10,702 bases of DNA, taken from NCBI GenBank assembly GCA_900550705.1, contig URTG01000048.1, forward strand, positions 1 to 10,702, written 5' to 3'. The notes under the pieces are model-generated. The model made no database searches and was not told where the DNA came from. It worked only from the letters and a program-made list of their open reading frames with translations. Below, piece by piece: positions 1 through 5,932 of the stretch. This DNA comes from an uncultured Eubacteriales bacterium. Lineage in GTDB: Bacteria > Bacillota > Clostridia > Oscillospirales > Oscillospiraceae. The translations under genes were made by a program, and so were the position numbers. The stretch's first letter is position 1, and every line of letters begins with the position of its first letter.

Positions 1-28
1 AAACGGACGCCCCGAAGGACGTCCGTTT
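1..28 (-). terminator. Probable intrinsic terminator with UUCG loop
   Basis: A perfect 9-bp inverted repeat (AAACGGACG at 1-9, CGTCCGTTT at 20-28) lies 14 bases beyond the stop codon of the zinc-ribbon gene. Read on the minus strand, the inner part can pair further as TCC/GGG (one U-G wobble) closing a C(UUCG)G tetraloop, a notably stable loop. The arms end in a T run on either strand, so it could terminate both ways. The window edge cuts off anything past base 1, so the full length of the minus-strand T tract is not visible. Confidence 0.8.
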
Positions 29-42
29 TCATGGAAAGCTGA

Positions 43-321
43 TTAGCCCTGAGCGCGCATCTTGGCGAAGCACTCGCTGCAATAGACAGGACGGTCAGAC
101 TTAGGCTCGAAGGGAACCTTCGCCTCGCCGCCGCAGGCAGCACAGGTGGCAGTGAAGTACTCACGGGGACCGCGGGCGGCGTTCTTGCGGGCGTCGCGGC
201 AGGCCTTGCAGCGCTGGGGCTCGTTCTGGAAGCCGCGCTCAGCGTAGAACTCCTGCTCACCGGCAGTAAAAGTAAACTCGCTGCCGCACTCTTTGCAAAC
301 CAGGATCTTATCTTCGTACAT
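43..321 (-). CDS. Small double zinc-ribbon protein (probable zinc-binding protein)
   Basis: This is a 92-residue soluble protein with four CxxC pairs: C9/C12, C38/C41, C60/C63 and C81/C84. The spacing fits two successive zinc ribbons, the first formed by pairs one and two and the second by pairs three and four. Similar small CxxC proteins are common in Clostridia and are annotated only as probable zinc-ribbon proteins; their role is unknown, and nucleic-acid or protein binding is a guess. There is no signal peptide or membrane segment. The ATG start follows a GAGGG-type ribosome binding site. The gene begins 83 bp after the sigma-factor stop and ends just before a strong terminator, so it is likely the last gene of its transcript. 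Only a weak -10-like TATTAC lies upstream, so it may depend on read-through from the sigma gene. Confidence 0.85.
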   Translation of the reverse strand: MYEDKILVCKECGSEFTFTAGEQEFYAERGFQNEPQRCKACRDARKNAARGPREYFTATCAACGGEAKVPFEPKSDRPVYCSECFAKMRAQG

Positions 322-347
322 TGGAATTCCCTCTCTTTTGACTCGTG

Positions 348-365
348 GTCCAGTCTTGGCTGGAC
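348..365 (-). repeat. Small hairpin in the leader before the zinc-ribbon gene
   Basis: A perfect 6-bp inverted repeat (GTCCAG and CTGGAC) encloses a 6-base loop in the 83-bp gap between the sigma-factor gene and the zinc-ribbon gene. No T run follows it on the minus strand, so it is not a convincing terminator. It could be an mRNA processing or stability element, or chance. Confidence 0.4.
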
Positions 366-404
366 GTGTAATATTTGCGATCAGCTCACGCTGGAAACGC
401 CGAA

Positions 405-1016
405 CTATTGCCGCGCCATCTTCCGTCGAATTCGCTGAATGGCGTTATCCACGGACTTTTGCGGCCGCCCCACCCGCTGTGCGATCTCCCGACAGGAGAG
501 TCCGCCCAGGTAGGGCCCCAGAATCTGTGCCTCGAACTCGGACAACTGGCCCTTGAGAACATCCAGTCGCTCCTTCAGTTCCTCCCTGCCGATGATGACG
601 TCCTCCGGGCTCTCGACGCTGGAAAACAGGTGCGCGTTGGTTCCATCAAAAAGAGGGGGTTCAAATGAGATACTGTGGTTCAATGGCGCGTGCTTCCCGC
701 CCTGGGCTGCCCGGACCGCCGACAGAAGACGGTTCCGGACACAGACCTCTGCATAGGTGCGAAACGCCGCGTCTCGCCTTTCATCAAAGCTGCGAATGGC
801 AGTCAACAGCCCGAGCATACCCTCCTGGATCAGGTCCTCGCTGTCTCCCCCGGCCAAAAACAGGGGGCGGGCACAGGCACGGACCAACTGCCGGTAGTGG
901 CAAACCAGCTCCGCCTCGGCCTCCGGATCGCCCTGGGCCGCGGCGCGGCACAGAACCCGGTCCCGGGCGTCAGGGTCTAAATGCTCGTTTAATTTATCGC
1001 TGTGGCTGGTACTCAT
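405..1016 (-). CDS. SigH-like sigma-70 family RNA polymerase sigma factor
   Basis: The 203-residue product directs RNA polymerase to a promoter set that cannot be named from sequence. Region 2 spans about residues 15-110, with the core-binding EDLIQEGMLGLL at 60-71 and a putative -10-recognition stretch around 90-110. The KHAPLN and following S-x-x-P pattern (about 108-121) closely recalls Spo0H/SigH, where the equivalent is KHIPLN. Region 4 (about 145-200) has a helix-turn-helix with CREIAQRVGRPQKSVDNAI. Bacillus SigH is about 218 residues, so the family length fits. It sits beside glmM and a zinc-ribbon gene, not the secE/nusG/rplK region where sigH is usual, so it may be a paralogue. The ATG at 1016 gives a family-like N-terminus but has no visible ribosome binding site and overlaps a promoter -10 box. 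A TTG at 1088, ten bases after AAGGAG, would add 24 residues. Confidence 0.85.
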   Translation of the reverse strand: MSTSHSDKLNEHLDPDARDRVLCRAAAQGDPEAEAELVCHYRQLVRACARPLFLAGGDSEDLIQEGMLGLLTAIRSFDERRDAAFRTYAEVCVRNRLLSAVRAAQGGKHAPLNHSISFEPPLFDGTNAHLFSSVESPEDVIIGREELKERLDVLKGQLSEFEAQILGPYLGGLSCREIAQRVGRPQKSVDNAIQRIRRKMARQ

Positions 1017-1043
1017 AATACACAAAAACAACGGTTTTGTCAA
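1015..1043 (-). promoter_or_regulatory. Near-consensus sigma-A promoter overlapping the sigma-gene start codon
   Basis: On the minus strand there is a perfect TTGACA (1038-1043), a 17-base spacer and TATTAT (1015-1020), 11 of 12 consensus positions at the ideal spacing. The last two bases of the -10 box are the first two of the ATG at 1014-1016. The predicted transcript start, near base 1009, therefore falls inside the annotated coding region. Either the start codon is wrong, the promoter serves something else, or the match is chance in AT-rich DNA. Confidence 0.5.
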
Positions 1044-1098
1044 GGGTATCTGTGAATTATTTTGTTGAAAATTCCATACCCTTTCCAACCCGTATGGT

Positions 1099-1104
1099 CT
1101 CCTT
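1099..1104 (-). promoter_or_regulatory. Ribosome binding site for a possible TTG start of the sigma gene
   Basis: AAGGAG lies ten bases before an in-frame TTG (1086-1088). It is the only good Shine-Dalgarno match for the sigma-factor frame and supports an extended form of that protein, although the extra 24 codons are AT-rich and unlike the rest of the gene. Confidence 0.4.
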
Positions 1105-1130
1105 GTTCAGACTATCCAAAAATTCGCCGC

Positions 1131-2489
1131 TTACAGCTCCTCGATGAGCTTGGCCAGCCGCTCCGCCGCGGTGTGGGCGGTCTCCTCGGTCTTGGCCTCC
1201 ACCATGACCCGCATGAGGGCCTCGGTGCCGGAGGGGCGGACCAGGACCCGGCCGTCGCCGTTCAGGGCACTCTCCTCCTGGGCGATGGCCTGGGCCAGGC
1301 GGTCGTCGGCCATAAGCTCCTTCTTCCGCTCGTTGCTGGCCACGGCCACGTTGATGAGCACCTGGGGATACCGGGGGCAGGCGCCAAAGACCTGGCTGGC
1401 CTTTTTGCCGCTCTCCTTCAGCAGGGCCAGCATTTGCAGGGCGGTAAGCTCTCCGTCGCCGGTGGTGGCGTGCTCCAGGAAGATCATGTGGCCCGACTGC
1501 TCGCCGCCGATGCGGTAGCCCTTCTCCAGCATCCGCTCCAGCACGTTCCGGTCGCCCACGTTGGTGCACTCCAGCTTCATGCCGTGCTCCTTGGCGTAGA
1601 CGTGCAGACCCAGATTGGACATCACGGTGGCCACCACCGTGTCGCCGGACAGCTCGCCCTTCTCCTTCAGGTCCAGGCCGCAGGCGGCCATGATCTGGTC
1701 GCCGTCGATGGTGTTGCCCAGCTCGTCCACCGCCAGGCAGCGGTCCGCGTCGCCGTCGAAGGCGATGCCGATGTCGTAGCCGCCGGCCTTGACCATGGCG
1801 GCCAGGGAGTCCAGGTGGGTGGAGCCGCACTTGTCGTTGATGTTCACCCCGTCGGGGTCGGCGTTAATAACGTCGGTGCGGAGCTTGGAGAACCGGTCGA
1901 ACAGCCGTGCGGCGGTGGCGGAGGCCGCGCCGTTGGCGCAGTCCACCAGAATCCGCAGGCCGCCCAGGGTGGAGTCGATGGTGGATTCCAGGTGGTCGAT
2001 GTAGTCCTCCGACGCCTTGGGGGCCACGAAGCTCACCTTGCCGATCTCCCCGTGGGTCTTGCGGGGCACATTGTTGTGGCCAAAGAGCACGATGTCCTCG
2101 ATCTGCTCCTCCAGCTCGTCGGAGAGCTTGAAGCCCTTGCCGTTGAAGATTTTGATGCCGTTGTGCTCAAAGGGGTTGTGGCTGGCGGAGATGACGATGC
2201 CGGCATCGGCCCCCTCGTCCACGGTGACCCAGGCCACGCCGGGGGTGGGCAGGGTGCCCAGGTCCATCACGTCCGCGCCGGCGGTGCACAGTCCGGCAAT
2301 GAGGGCACCCTTCAGCAGGTCGCCGGAGATACGGGTGTCCTTGCCGATGGTGACCAGGGGCTTCTCCCCCGGCCTCTTGTCCTTGGCCAGCACCTGTGCA
2401 GCGGCCAGACCTACCTTATAAGCCAGATCGGCGTCCAGCCCGGCGTTGACCACGCCGCGAATGCCGTCGGTTCCAAACAGTTTTCCCAT
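1131..2489 (-). CDS. glmM: Phosphoglucosamine mutase
   Basis: GlmM converts glucosamine-6-phosphate to glucosamine-1-phosphate, the step before GlmU in cytoplasmic UDP-GlcNAc synthesis for peptidoglycan. The 452-residue length is normal (about 445-450). The four alpha-D-phosphohexomutase domains are all present: FGTDGIRG near the N-terminus, the phosphoserine loop SASHNP (101-106, catalytic Ser103), the magnesium loop DGDADR (245-250), the sugar-binding loop GEQSGH (329-334) and the phosphate-binding RPSGTE (418-423). The serine and GTDGIRG form distinguish GlmM from ordinary phosphoglucomutases or ManB. The ATG follows AAAGGA at ten bases. It starts 34 bp after ruvB with no terminator between, so it is probably cotranscribed with ruvCAB. 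In many Bacillota glmM instead follows cdaA-cdaR; those genes are not in this window. Confidence 0.97.
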   Translation of the reverse strand: MGKLFGTDGIRGVVNAGLDADLAYKVGLAAAQVLAKDKRPGEKPLVTIGKDTRISGDLLKGALIAGLCTAGADVMDLGTLPTPGVAWVTVDEGADAGIVISASHNPFEHNGIKIFNGKGFKLSDELEEQIEDIVLFGHNNVPRKTHGEIGKVSFVAPKASEDYIDHLESTIDSTLGGLRILVDCANGAASATAARLFDRFSKLRTDVINADPDGVNINDKCGSTHLDSLAAMVKAGGYDIGIAFDGDADRCLAVDELGNTIDGDQIMAACGLDLKEKGELSGDTVVATVMSNLGLHVYAKEHGMKLECTNVGDRNVLERMLEKGYRIGGEQSGHMIFLEHATTGDGELTALQMLALLKESGKKASQVFGACPRYPQVLINVAVASNERKKELMADDRLAQAIAQEESALNGDGRVLVRPSGTEALMRVMVEAKTEETAHTAAERLAKLIEEL

Positions 2490-2523
2490 GGATAAAACGT
2501 CCTTTCTATGTTCCTGTTCTCTT

Positions 2524-3591
2524 TTACAAGCTCAGCTGCTCCAGCCCGCCGGCCGCGCCGCCGGGCACGGGCAGGCCCAGATGCTCATAGGCCTTGGCGG
2601 TGACACAGCGGCCCCGGGGGGTGCGGGTAAGAAAGCCCAGCTGCATGAGATAGGGCTCGTACACATCCTCCAGGGTCACGGCCTCCTCGTTGATGGTGGC
2701 CGCCAGGGTCTCCAGCCCCACGGGGCCGCCCCGGTAGTTTTCCATAATGCTGCGGAGCATCCGGTGGTCGATGGCGTCCAGCCCCAGATCGTCGATCTCC
2801 AGGGCGGTGAGGGCCTCGTCAGCCACCTTTTTGGTGATGACGCCCCCGGCCAGGACCTGGGCGAAATCCCGGACCCGGCGGAGCATCCGGTTGGCGATGC
2901 GCGGGGTCCCCCGGGACCGGCGGGCGATCTCCATGGCCCCCTCCGGCTCGATGGGCACCTCCAGGATGCCCGCCGAGCGGGTGACGATGTGGGCCAGCTC
3001 CTCCGGGGTGTACAGCTCCAGCCGCAGGGTCACGCCGAACCGGTCCCGCAGAGGGGCGGACAGCTGCCCCGCCCGGGTGGTGGCCCCGATGAGGGTGAAT
3101 TTGGGCAGGTCCAGGCGGACGGAGTTGGCCGTGGGTCCCTTGCCGATGATGATGTCAATGGCGTAGTCCTCCATGGCCGGGTAGAGCACCTCCTCCACCT
3201 GGCGGTTCAGGCGGTGGATCTCATCCACGAACAGGATGTCGTTCTCGCTCAGATTGGTGAGCAGCGCCGCCAGGTCCCCCGCCTTTTCAATGGCGGGGCC
3301 GGAGGTGATCCGCACATTGACCCCCATCTCGTTGGCGATAATGCCGGACAGGGTGGTCTTGCCCAGGCCGGGGGGGCCGTGGAGCAGCACATGGTCCAGC
3401 GGCTCGTTCCGCATTTTGGCCGCCTGGATAAAGACCTCCAGATTGCCCTTGGCCTTCTCCTGGCCGATGTATTCCCGCAGAGTCTTGGGGCGAAGGGAAT
3501 ATTCGTTTTCATCCTCGGAGATATGGGCGGTGGTCACCAGGGACTCCAGCGCCTCCGTATCCAGCTCCGGGTTGGAAAAATCAATGGACAT
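2524..3591 (-). CDS. ruvB: Holliday junction branch migration ATPase RuvB
   Basis: RuvB is the AAA+ motor that forms hexameric rings on DNA arms flanking a RuvA-bound Holliday junction and pumps DNA to drive branch migration. The 355 residues include the Walker A loop GPPGLGKT (72-79), Walker B FVDEIH (121-126), sensor 1 GATTRAG (169-175), the arginine-finger region LRDRFG (181-186), sensor 2 around GTPRIANR (228-235) and a C-terminal winged helix containing YEPYLMQLGF (311-320). It has an N-terminal extension of about 30 residues before the conserved LRPKTL, which is common in Clostridia. The ATG is preceded by GAGG at about ten bases. It follows ruvA by 28 bp, in the same operon. All catalytic motifs look intact. 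Confidence 0.98.
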   Translation of the reverse strand: MSIDFSNPELDTEALESLVTTAHISEDENEYSLRPKTLREYIGQEKAKGNLEVFIQAAKMRNEPLDHVLLHGPPGLGKTTLSGIIANEMGVNVRITSGPAIEKAGDLAALLTNLSENDILFVDEIHRLNRQVEEVLYPAMEDYAIDIIIGKGPTANSVRLDLPKFTLIGATTRAGQLSAPLRDRFGVTLRLELYTPEELAHIVTRSAGILEVPIEPEGAMEIARRSRGTPRIANRMLRRVRDFAQVLAGGVITKKVADEALTALEIDDLGLDAIDHRMLRSIMENYRGGPVGLETLAATINEEAVTLEDVYEPYLMQLGFLTRTPRGRCVTAKAYEHLGLPVPGGAAGGLEQLSL

Positions 3592-3619
3592 AGGTTCACT
3601 TCCTCACAGACGGCGGGGG

Positions 3620-4228
3620 TCAGTTCTTCATCATTTTCTTCAGGGCGGCCTTGATGACCTGCTCCAGGGTCAGGTCATTCAGGTCCAGCCCCTTCAGGGC
3701 GAAGCCGATCTCCGACTGGGAGTAGCCCAGCACCGCCAGGGCGGCAGAGGCCTCCGACAGCTTGTTTTCCGGGATCACCGTCACGCCGGAGCCGCCGTAG
3801 CTCTCCCCCGCGCCGTTGATGGCCTGGCCCTTGGCCAGCTTGTCCTTCAGCTCCAGAATCACCCGCTGGGCGATCTTCTTGCCCACGCCGGGGGCGCAGG
3901 TCAGGGCCTTCTCGTCCCCGGTGATGATGGACAGCGCCAGATTCGCCGGGTTGTTGGCCGACAGGATGGCCAGCGCCGCCTTCGGCCCCACGCCGGAGAC
4001 AGACACCAGCTGGCGGAACAGATTCAGCTCCTCCTGGGTGGCAAAGCCGTACAGCTCCATGGCATCCTCCCGGACGTTCAGATGGGTGAACAACTTGCCC
4101 TTCTCCCCCTTTTTCAGGGCGGACAGGGTGGTGTTGGTGGTGCGGCAGGCATAGCCCACGCCGCCGCAGTCGACGACGGCCAGATAGGGCTCGATGTGAG
4201 CCACGGTGCCGTTCAGATAGTAAAACAT
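3620..4228 (-). CDS. ruvA: Holliday junction DNA helicase subunit RuvA
   Basis: RuvA binds the four-way junction as a tetramer or octamer, holds it open and recruits RuvB. The 202-residue protein shows the usual three domains: an OB-fold (about 1-62), a middle domain with two helix-hairpin-helix motifs (VSGVGPKAAL at 77-86 and APGVGKKIAQ at 112-121), and a RuvB-binding C-terminal three-helix domain (about 155-202) after a Gly/Ser-rich flexible linker (about 138-150). The length is typical. The start gives the standard short hydrophobic N-terminus (MFYYLNG). GGGAGG lies eleven bases before the ATG, and the gene begins 19 bp after the ruvC stop, so translation may be coupled. It is the middle gene of a complete ruvCAB set. 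Confidence 0.98.
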   Translation of the reverse strand: MFYYLNGTVAHIEPYLAVVDCGGVGYACRTTNTTLSALKKGEKGKLFTHLNVREDAMELYGFATQEELNLFRQLVSVSGVGPKAALAILSANNPANLALSIITGDEKALTCAPGVGKKIAQRVILELKDKLAKGQAINGAGESYGGSGVTVIPENKLSEASAALAVLGYSQSEIGFALKGLDLNDLTLEQVIKAALKKMMKN

Positions 4229-4247
4229 GGAAAACAGGTCCTCCCTC

Positions 4248-4769
4248 TCAGCGGGTATCGTATTTCTTGGGGTCGAAGACCCGGTCGGTGTTCAGCAGCG
4301 AGGTGGCCGCCCGGCTGTGGCAGATGGCCAGAGCAAGGGCGTCGGCAGCGTCGTCCGGGCGGGGAATTTTCTTCATGCCCAGCAGCCGCTGGGTCATTTG
4401 CATGACCTGGCGTTTTTCCGCCTTGCCATAGCCCACCACCGCCTGCTTCACCTGCATGGGGGTGTACTCAAACACCGGCACCCCCAGCTTCTCCGCCGAC
4501 AGCAGGATCACCCCCCGGCCATGGGCCACGGCAATGCCGGTGGTGATGTTTTTGGTGAAAAACAGCTCCTCCACCGCCATCTCGTCGGGGTGAAAGGCGT
4601 GGATAAGCTCCTCCATATCCCGGGAGATCTGCAGCAGCCGGTTGGACAGGGGGATGCCCGGCGGCGTGGTAATGACCCCGTATTGGATCAGCGTATTTTT
4701 CTGCCGCTCCGCCCGGACCACCCCAAAGCCGATGGTGGCCACCCCGGGGTCAATGCCTAAAATAATCAT
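4248..4769 (-). CDS. ruvC: Crossover junction endodeoxyribonuclease RuvC
   Basis: RuvC is the dimeric, metal-dependent resolvase that nicks two strands of the Holliday junction after RuvAB migration. The 173-residue protein has the RNase H-like fold with the four acidic residues expected from E. coli D7, E66, D138 and D141: here D7 in GIDPG, E67 in AVEELFF, and D140 and D143 in RPDDAADALA. I chose the ATG at 4769 because it gives the canonical MIILGIDPG start and has GGAGGG four bases upstream; an in-frame upstream start at 4793 would add eight unsupported residues. It is the first gene of ruvC-ruvA-ruvB(-glmM), downstream of its own extended -10 promoter. No sequence defect is seen. Confidence 0.97.
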   Translation of the reverse strand: MIILGIDPGVATIGFGVVRAERQKNTLIQYGVITTPPGIPLSNRLLQISRDMEELIHAFHPDEMAVEELFFTKNITTGIAVAHGRGVILLSAEKLGVPVFEYTPMQVKQAVVGYGKAEKRQVMQMTQRLLGMKKIPRPDDAADALALAICHSRAATSLLNTDRVFDPKKYDTR

Positions 4770-4816
4770 GCCGCCCTCCCTGCCGGTGAACATTTCGCAA
4801 AAAAGCGTTTCAGTCT

Positions 4817-4825
4817 ATTGTAACA
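4817..4825 (-). promoter_or_regulatory. Extended -10 promoter for ruvCAB
   Basis: On the minus strand TACAAT (4817-4822; five of six consensus bases) is preceded directly by TGT (4823-4825), giving a TGn extended -10 element. No good -35 lies 17 bases upstream, which extended -10 promoters tolerate. The predicted start near 4810 gives a leader of about 40 bases before the ruvC ATG. The promoter lies between the upstream transcript's terminator and ruvC, where one is needed. Confidence 0.6.
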
Positions 4826-4834
4826 CATTTGTTC
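4821..4834. promoter_or_regulatory. Imperfect palindrome over the ruv promoter (possible operator)
   Basis: The minus strand reads GAACAAATGTGTTA, an inverted repeat of AACA and TGTT around a four-base centre that overlaps the extended -10 element. ruvAB belongs to the LexA regulon in Bacillus, so an operator here would be reasonable. However, the Bacillus LexA box is GAAC-N4-GTTC, and here GAAC and GTT are six bases apart, so this is a weak match only. Confidence 0.25.
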
Positions 4835-4869
4835 TAGGAAAGGAAGGGGCGCTTTTCTTATGGTCTCTC

Positions 4870-4925
4870 CAAAAAACGCAACACCCCCGGCCCGCTCCCA
4901 TACGAAACGGGCCGGGGGAGCTTTG
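4870..4925 (-). terminator. Strong intrinsic terminator
   Basis: A perfect 11-bp GC-rich stem (4884-4894 with 4908-4918) carries a 13-base loop. Beyond a short internal loop it can extend by GCAA/TTGC, after which the minus strand runs straight into GTTTTTTGG (T run at 4871-4876). It begins 13 bases after the stop of the 64-residue gene, so it ends the BI-1 transcript and insulates ruvC, which has its own promoter. Confidence 0.85.
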
Positions 4926-4931
4926 CCTAGT

Positions 4932-5126
4932 TTACCCCCCGTTTTTTCGTGTCTCCTGCCCCGAATCATCATTCAGGGCCTCCATCAGGTCGGAGACACT
5001 GTCAAAGGGTCCACACATATCCTTCTCCCGGCTTGCAGCTTCTATGGCGGTATAGGTCGCCTCGTTGGGTTCCTCAAACCGTGGATCAAGCGGTAGGCTG
5101 TGATACCTCAGCATTGCATCTTCCAT
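4932..5126 (-). CDS. Small acidic protein with RelB/DinJ antitoxin-like tail
   Basis: This 64-residue soluble protein is acidic in its middle and has no membrane segment. The stretch from about residue 20 (PNEATYTAIEAA, then MCGPFDSVSDLMEALN) resembles, from memory of the family, the toxin-binding C-terminal part of RelB/DinJ-type antitoxins. The N-terminal ribbon-helix-helix DNA-binding half of such antitoxins is missing, and no toxin gene is adjacent. The call is therefore tentative and the function unknown. That it is a real gene is well supported: GGAGG (5135-5139) sits eight bases before the ATG, the BI-1 stop and this start overlap as TGATG (translational coupling), and a strong terminator follows the stop. 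An in-frame TTG at 5129 would add one residue and is less well placed. Confidence 0.7.
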   Translation of the reverse strand: MEDAMLRYHSLPLDPRFEEPNEATYTAIEAASREKDMCGPFDSVSDLMEALNDDSGQETRKNGG

Positions 5127-5848
5127 CAATTCCGCCTCCGATTCCCCAGCAGCCGGAGCAGTCGGACGAACAGGTTCACAAAGTCCAGATACAGCTGCAG
5201 GGCGGAGAAAATGGCCGCCTTTTCCAGCATATCTGGGTAGCCGCAGTAGAAGTTGTAGTAGTAGCGGATCTTCTGGGTGTCGTAGGCCGTGTAGCCCAGG
5301 AACACCGCAATGGCGAACAGGGAGACGATCCAGTCGATCCCGCTGAACACGCCGAAGATCCAGGTCGCGGAGCCATATACGACCAAAAAGATCAGACTGC
5401 CGAACAGGAAGGACCCCATCCGGCTCAAATCGGTATGGGTAAAGTAGCCGTAGGCCGCCAGCACACCGAAGTACAGCGCCGCCGCCAGAAAGGCCGCCAG
5501 CACGCTGCCCAGGTCATAGAGATACAGATACTGGGAGACGGTAAAGCCGAACAGCGCGGAAAAGGCCAGGAACATCGCCCGGGCGGAGCCCACCGCCATC
5601 CGTTCGATCCGTACTGCCATGGTGGCGGACAGGATCATCGTCGCCACCACCAGAACCATGGGGACATAGGGCATATAGTGCATGATCCACAGGGTGGCAT
5701 TGGTCACCCATCCGGCCACGGCCACGCCGAAGGTCACCAGCAGCCCCAGCACCATCCACAGAAATACCTTGGTGGTGTACTGGCTGATGCTCTCCAGCTG
5801 ACCCTGGGGGGTCATGCTCCGGTCAAATTCATGGGGATTAAAGCTCAT
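5126..5848 (-). CDS. BI-1/TMBIM (Bax inhibitor-1, YetJ/YccA) family membrane protein
   Basis: This 240-residue integral membrane protein has a hydrophilic N-terminus of about 25 residues followed by seven hydrophobic segments (roughly 26-48, 53-75, 90-110, 113-134, 147-167, 171-188 and 210-231) and a basic tail ending RRRN. The family includes Bacillus YetJ, a pH-sensitive calcium leak channel whose paired aspartates form the sensor. Two candidate equivalents are D190 in TAYDTQKI and D222 in LYLDFVNLF, both in the last transmembrane region. The bacterial physiological role is poorly known. The ATG at 5848 is chosen because AAAGGAG lies eight bases upstream; a GTG at 5857 overlaps that site. 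The gene has its own promoter and is coupled to the downstream 64-residue gene by a TGATG overlap. Confidence 0.9.
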   Translation of the reverse strand: MSFNPHEFDRSMTPQGQLESISQYTTKVFLWMVLGLLVTFGVAVAGWVTNATLWIMHYMPYVPMVLVVATMILSATMAVRIERMAVGSARAMFLAFSALFGFTVSQYLYLYDLGSVLAAFLAAALYFGVLAAYGYFTHTDLSRMGSFLFGSLIFLVVYGSATWIFGVFSGIDWIVSLFAIAVFLGYTAYDTQKIRYYYNFYCGYPDMLEKAAIFSALQLYLDFVNLFVRLLRLLGNRRRN

Positions 5849-5865
5849 TGTAAGCACTCCTTTCG

Positions 5866-5893
5866 AAAAACCGCGGGGACGATTTCGCCCCGC
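5866..5893 (-). terminator. Terminator-like hairpin with T5 before the BI-1 gene
   Basis: GCGGGG and CCCCGC (5873-5878 with 5888-5893) form a 6-bp stem that can continue as CGA/TCG after a one-base bulge. On the minus strand it is followed by GG and five T's (5866-5870). It looks like an intrinsic terminator for polC, 40 bases past the polC stop. However, the BI-1 promoter lies upstream of it, so the hairpin would also sit at the extreme 5' end of the BI-1 mRNA. Confidence 0.55.
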
Positions 5894-5899
5894 AGGGGT

Positions 5900-5928
5900 A
5901 TTATAGCCCAGCAGGGCGAAAAATGCAA
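5900..5928 (-). promoter_or_regulatory. Sigma-A-type promoter for the BI-1 gene
   Basis: A perfect TATAAT (5900-5905) lies 17 bases downstream of TTGCAT (5923-5928; matches TTGACA in its first three bases). The predicted transcript start, near 5893-5894, leaves a leader of about 45 bases that begins at the foot of the terminator-like hairpin. The -35 box is only four bases from the polC stop codon. Confidence 0.7.
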
Positions 5929-5932
5929 CGGA

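Noticed and set aside
1057..1830. Minus-strand 257-codon frame overlapping glmM and the gap beyond it.
   Set aside because: Out of frame with glmM, and extremely rich in Arg, Gly, Pro and His, as expected for a shifted frame of a GC-rich gene.
2446..3654. Plus-strand open frame (402 codons) antisense to ruvB, with similar ones over glmM (1062-2495) and ruvA (3236-4405).
   Set aside because: Composition shadows of ruvB, glmM and ruvA. The proteins have no domain features and cross real gene boundaries.
4801..4856. Inverted repeat AAAAGCG/CGCTTTT flanking the ruv promoter.
   Set aside because: Arms of 7 bp separated by 42 bases are too short and too distant for a confident hairpin or operator; probably chance.
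4766..4972. Minus-strand 68-codon frame upstream of ruvC.
   Set aside because: It reads straight through the strong terminator hairpin, the T run and the ruv promoter, so it is unlikely to be translated.
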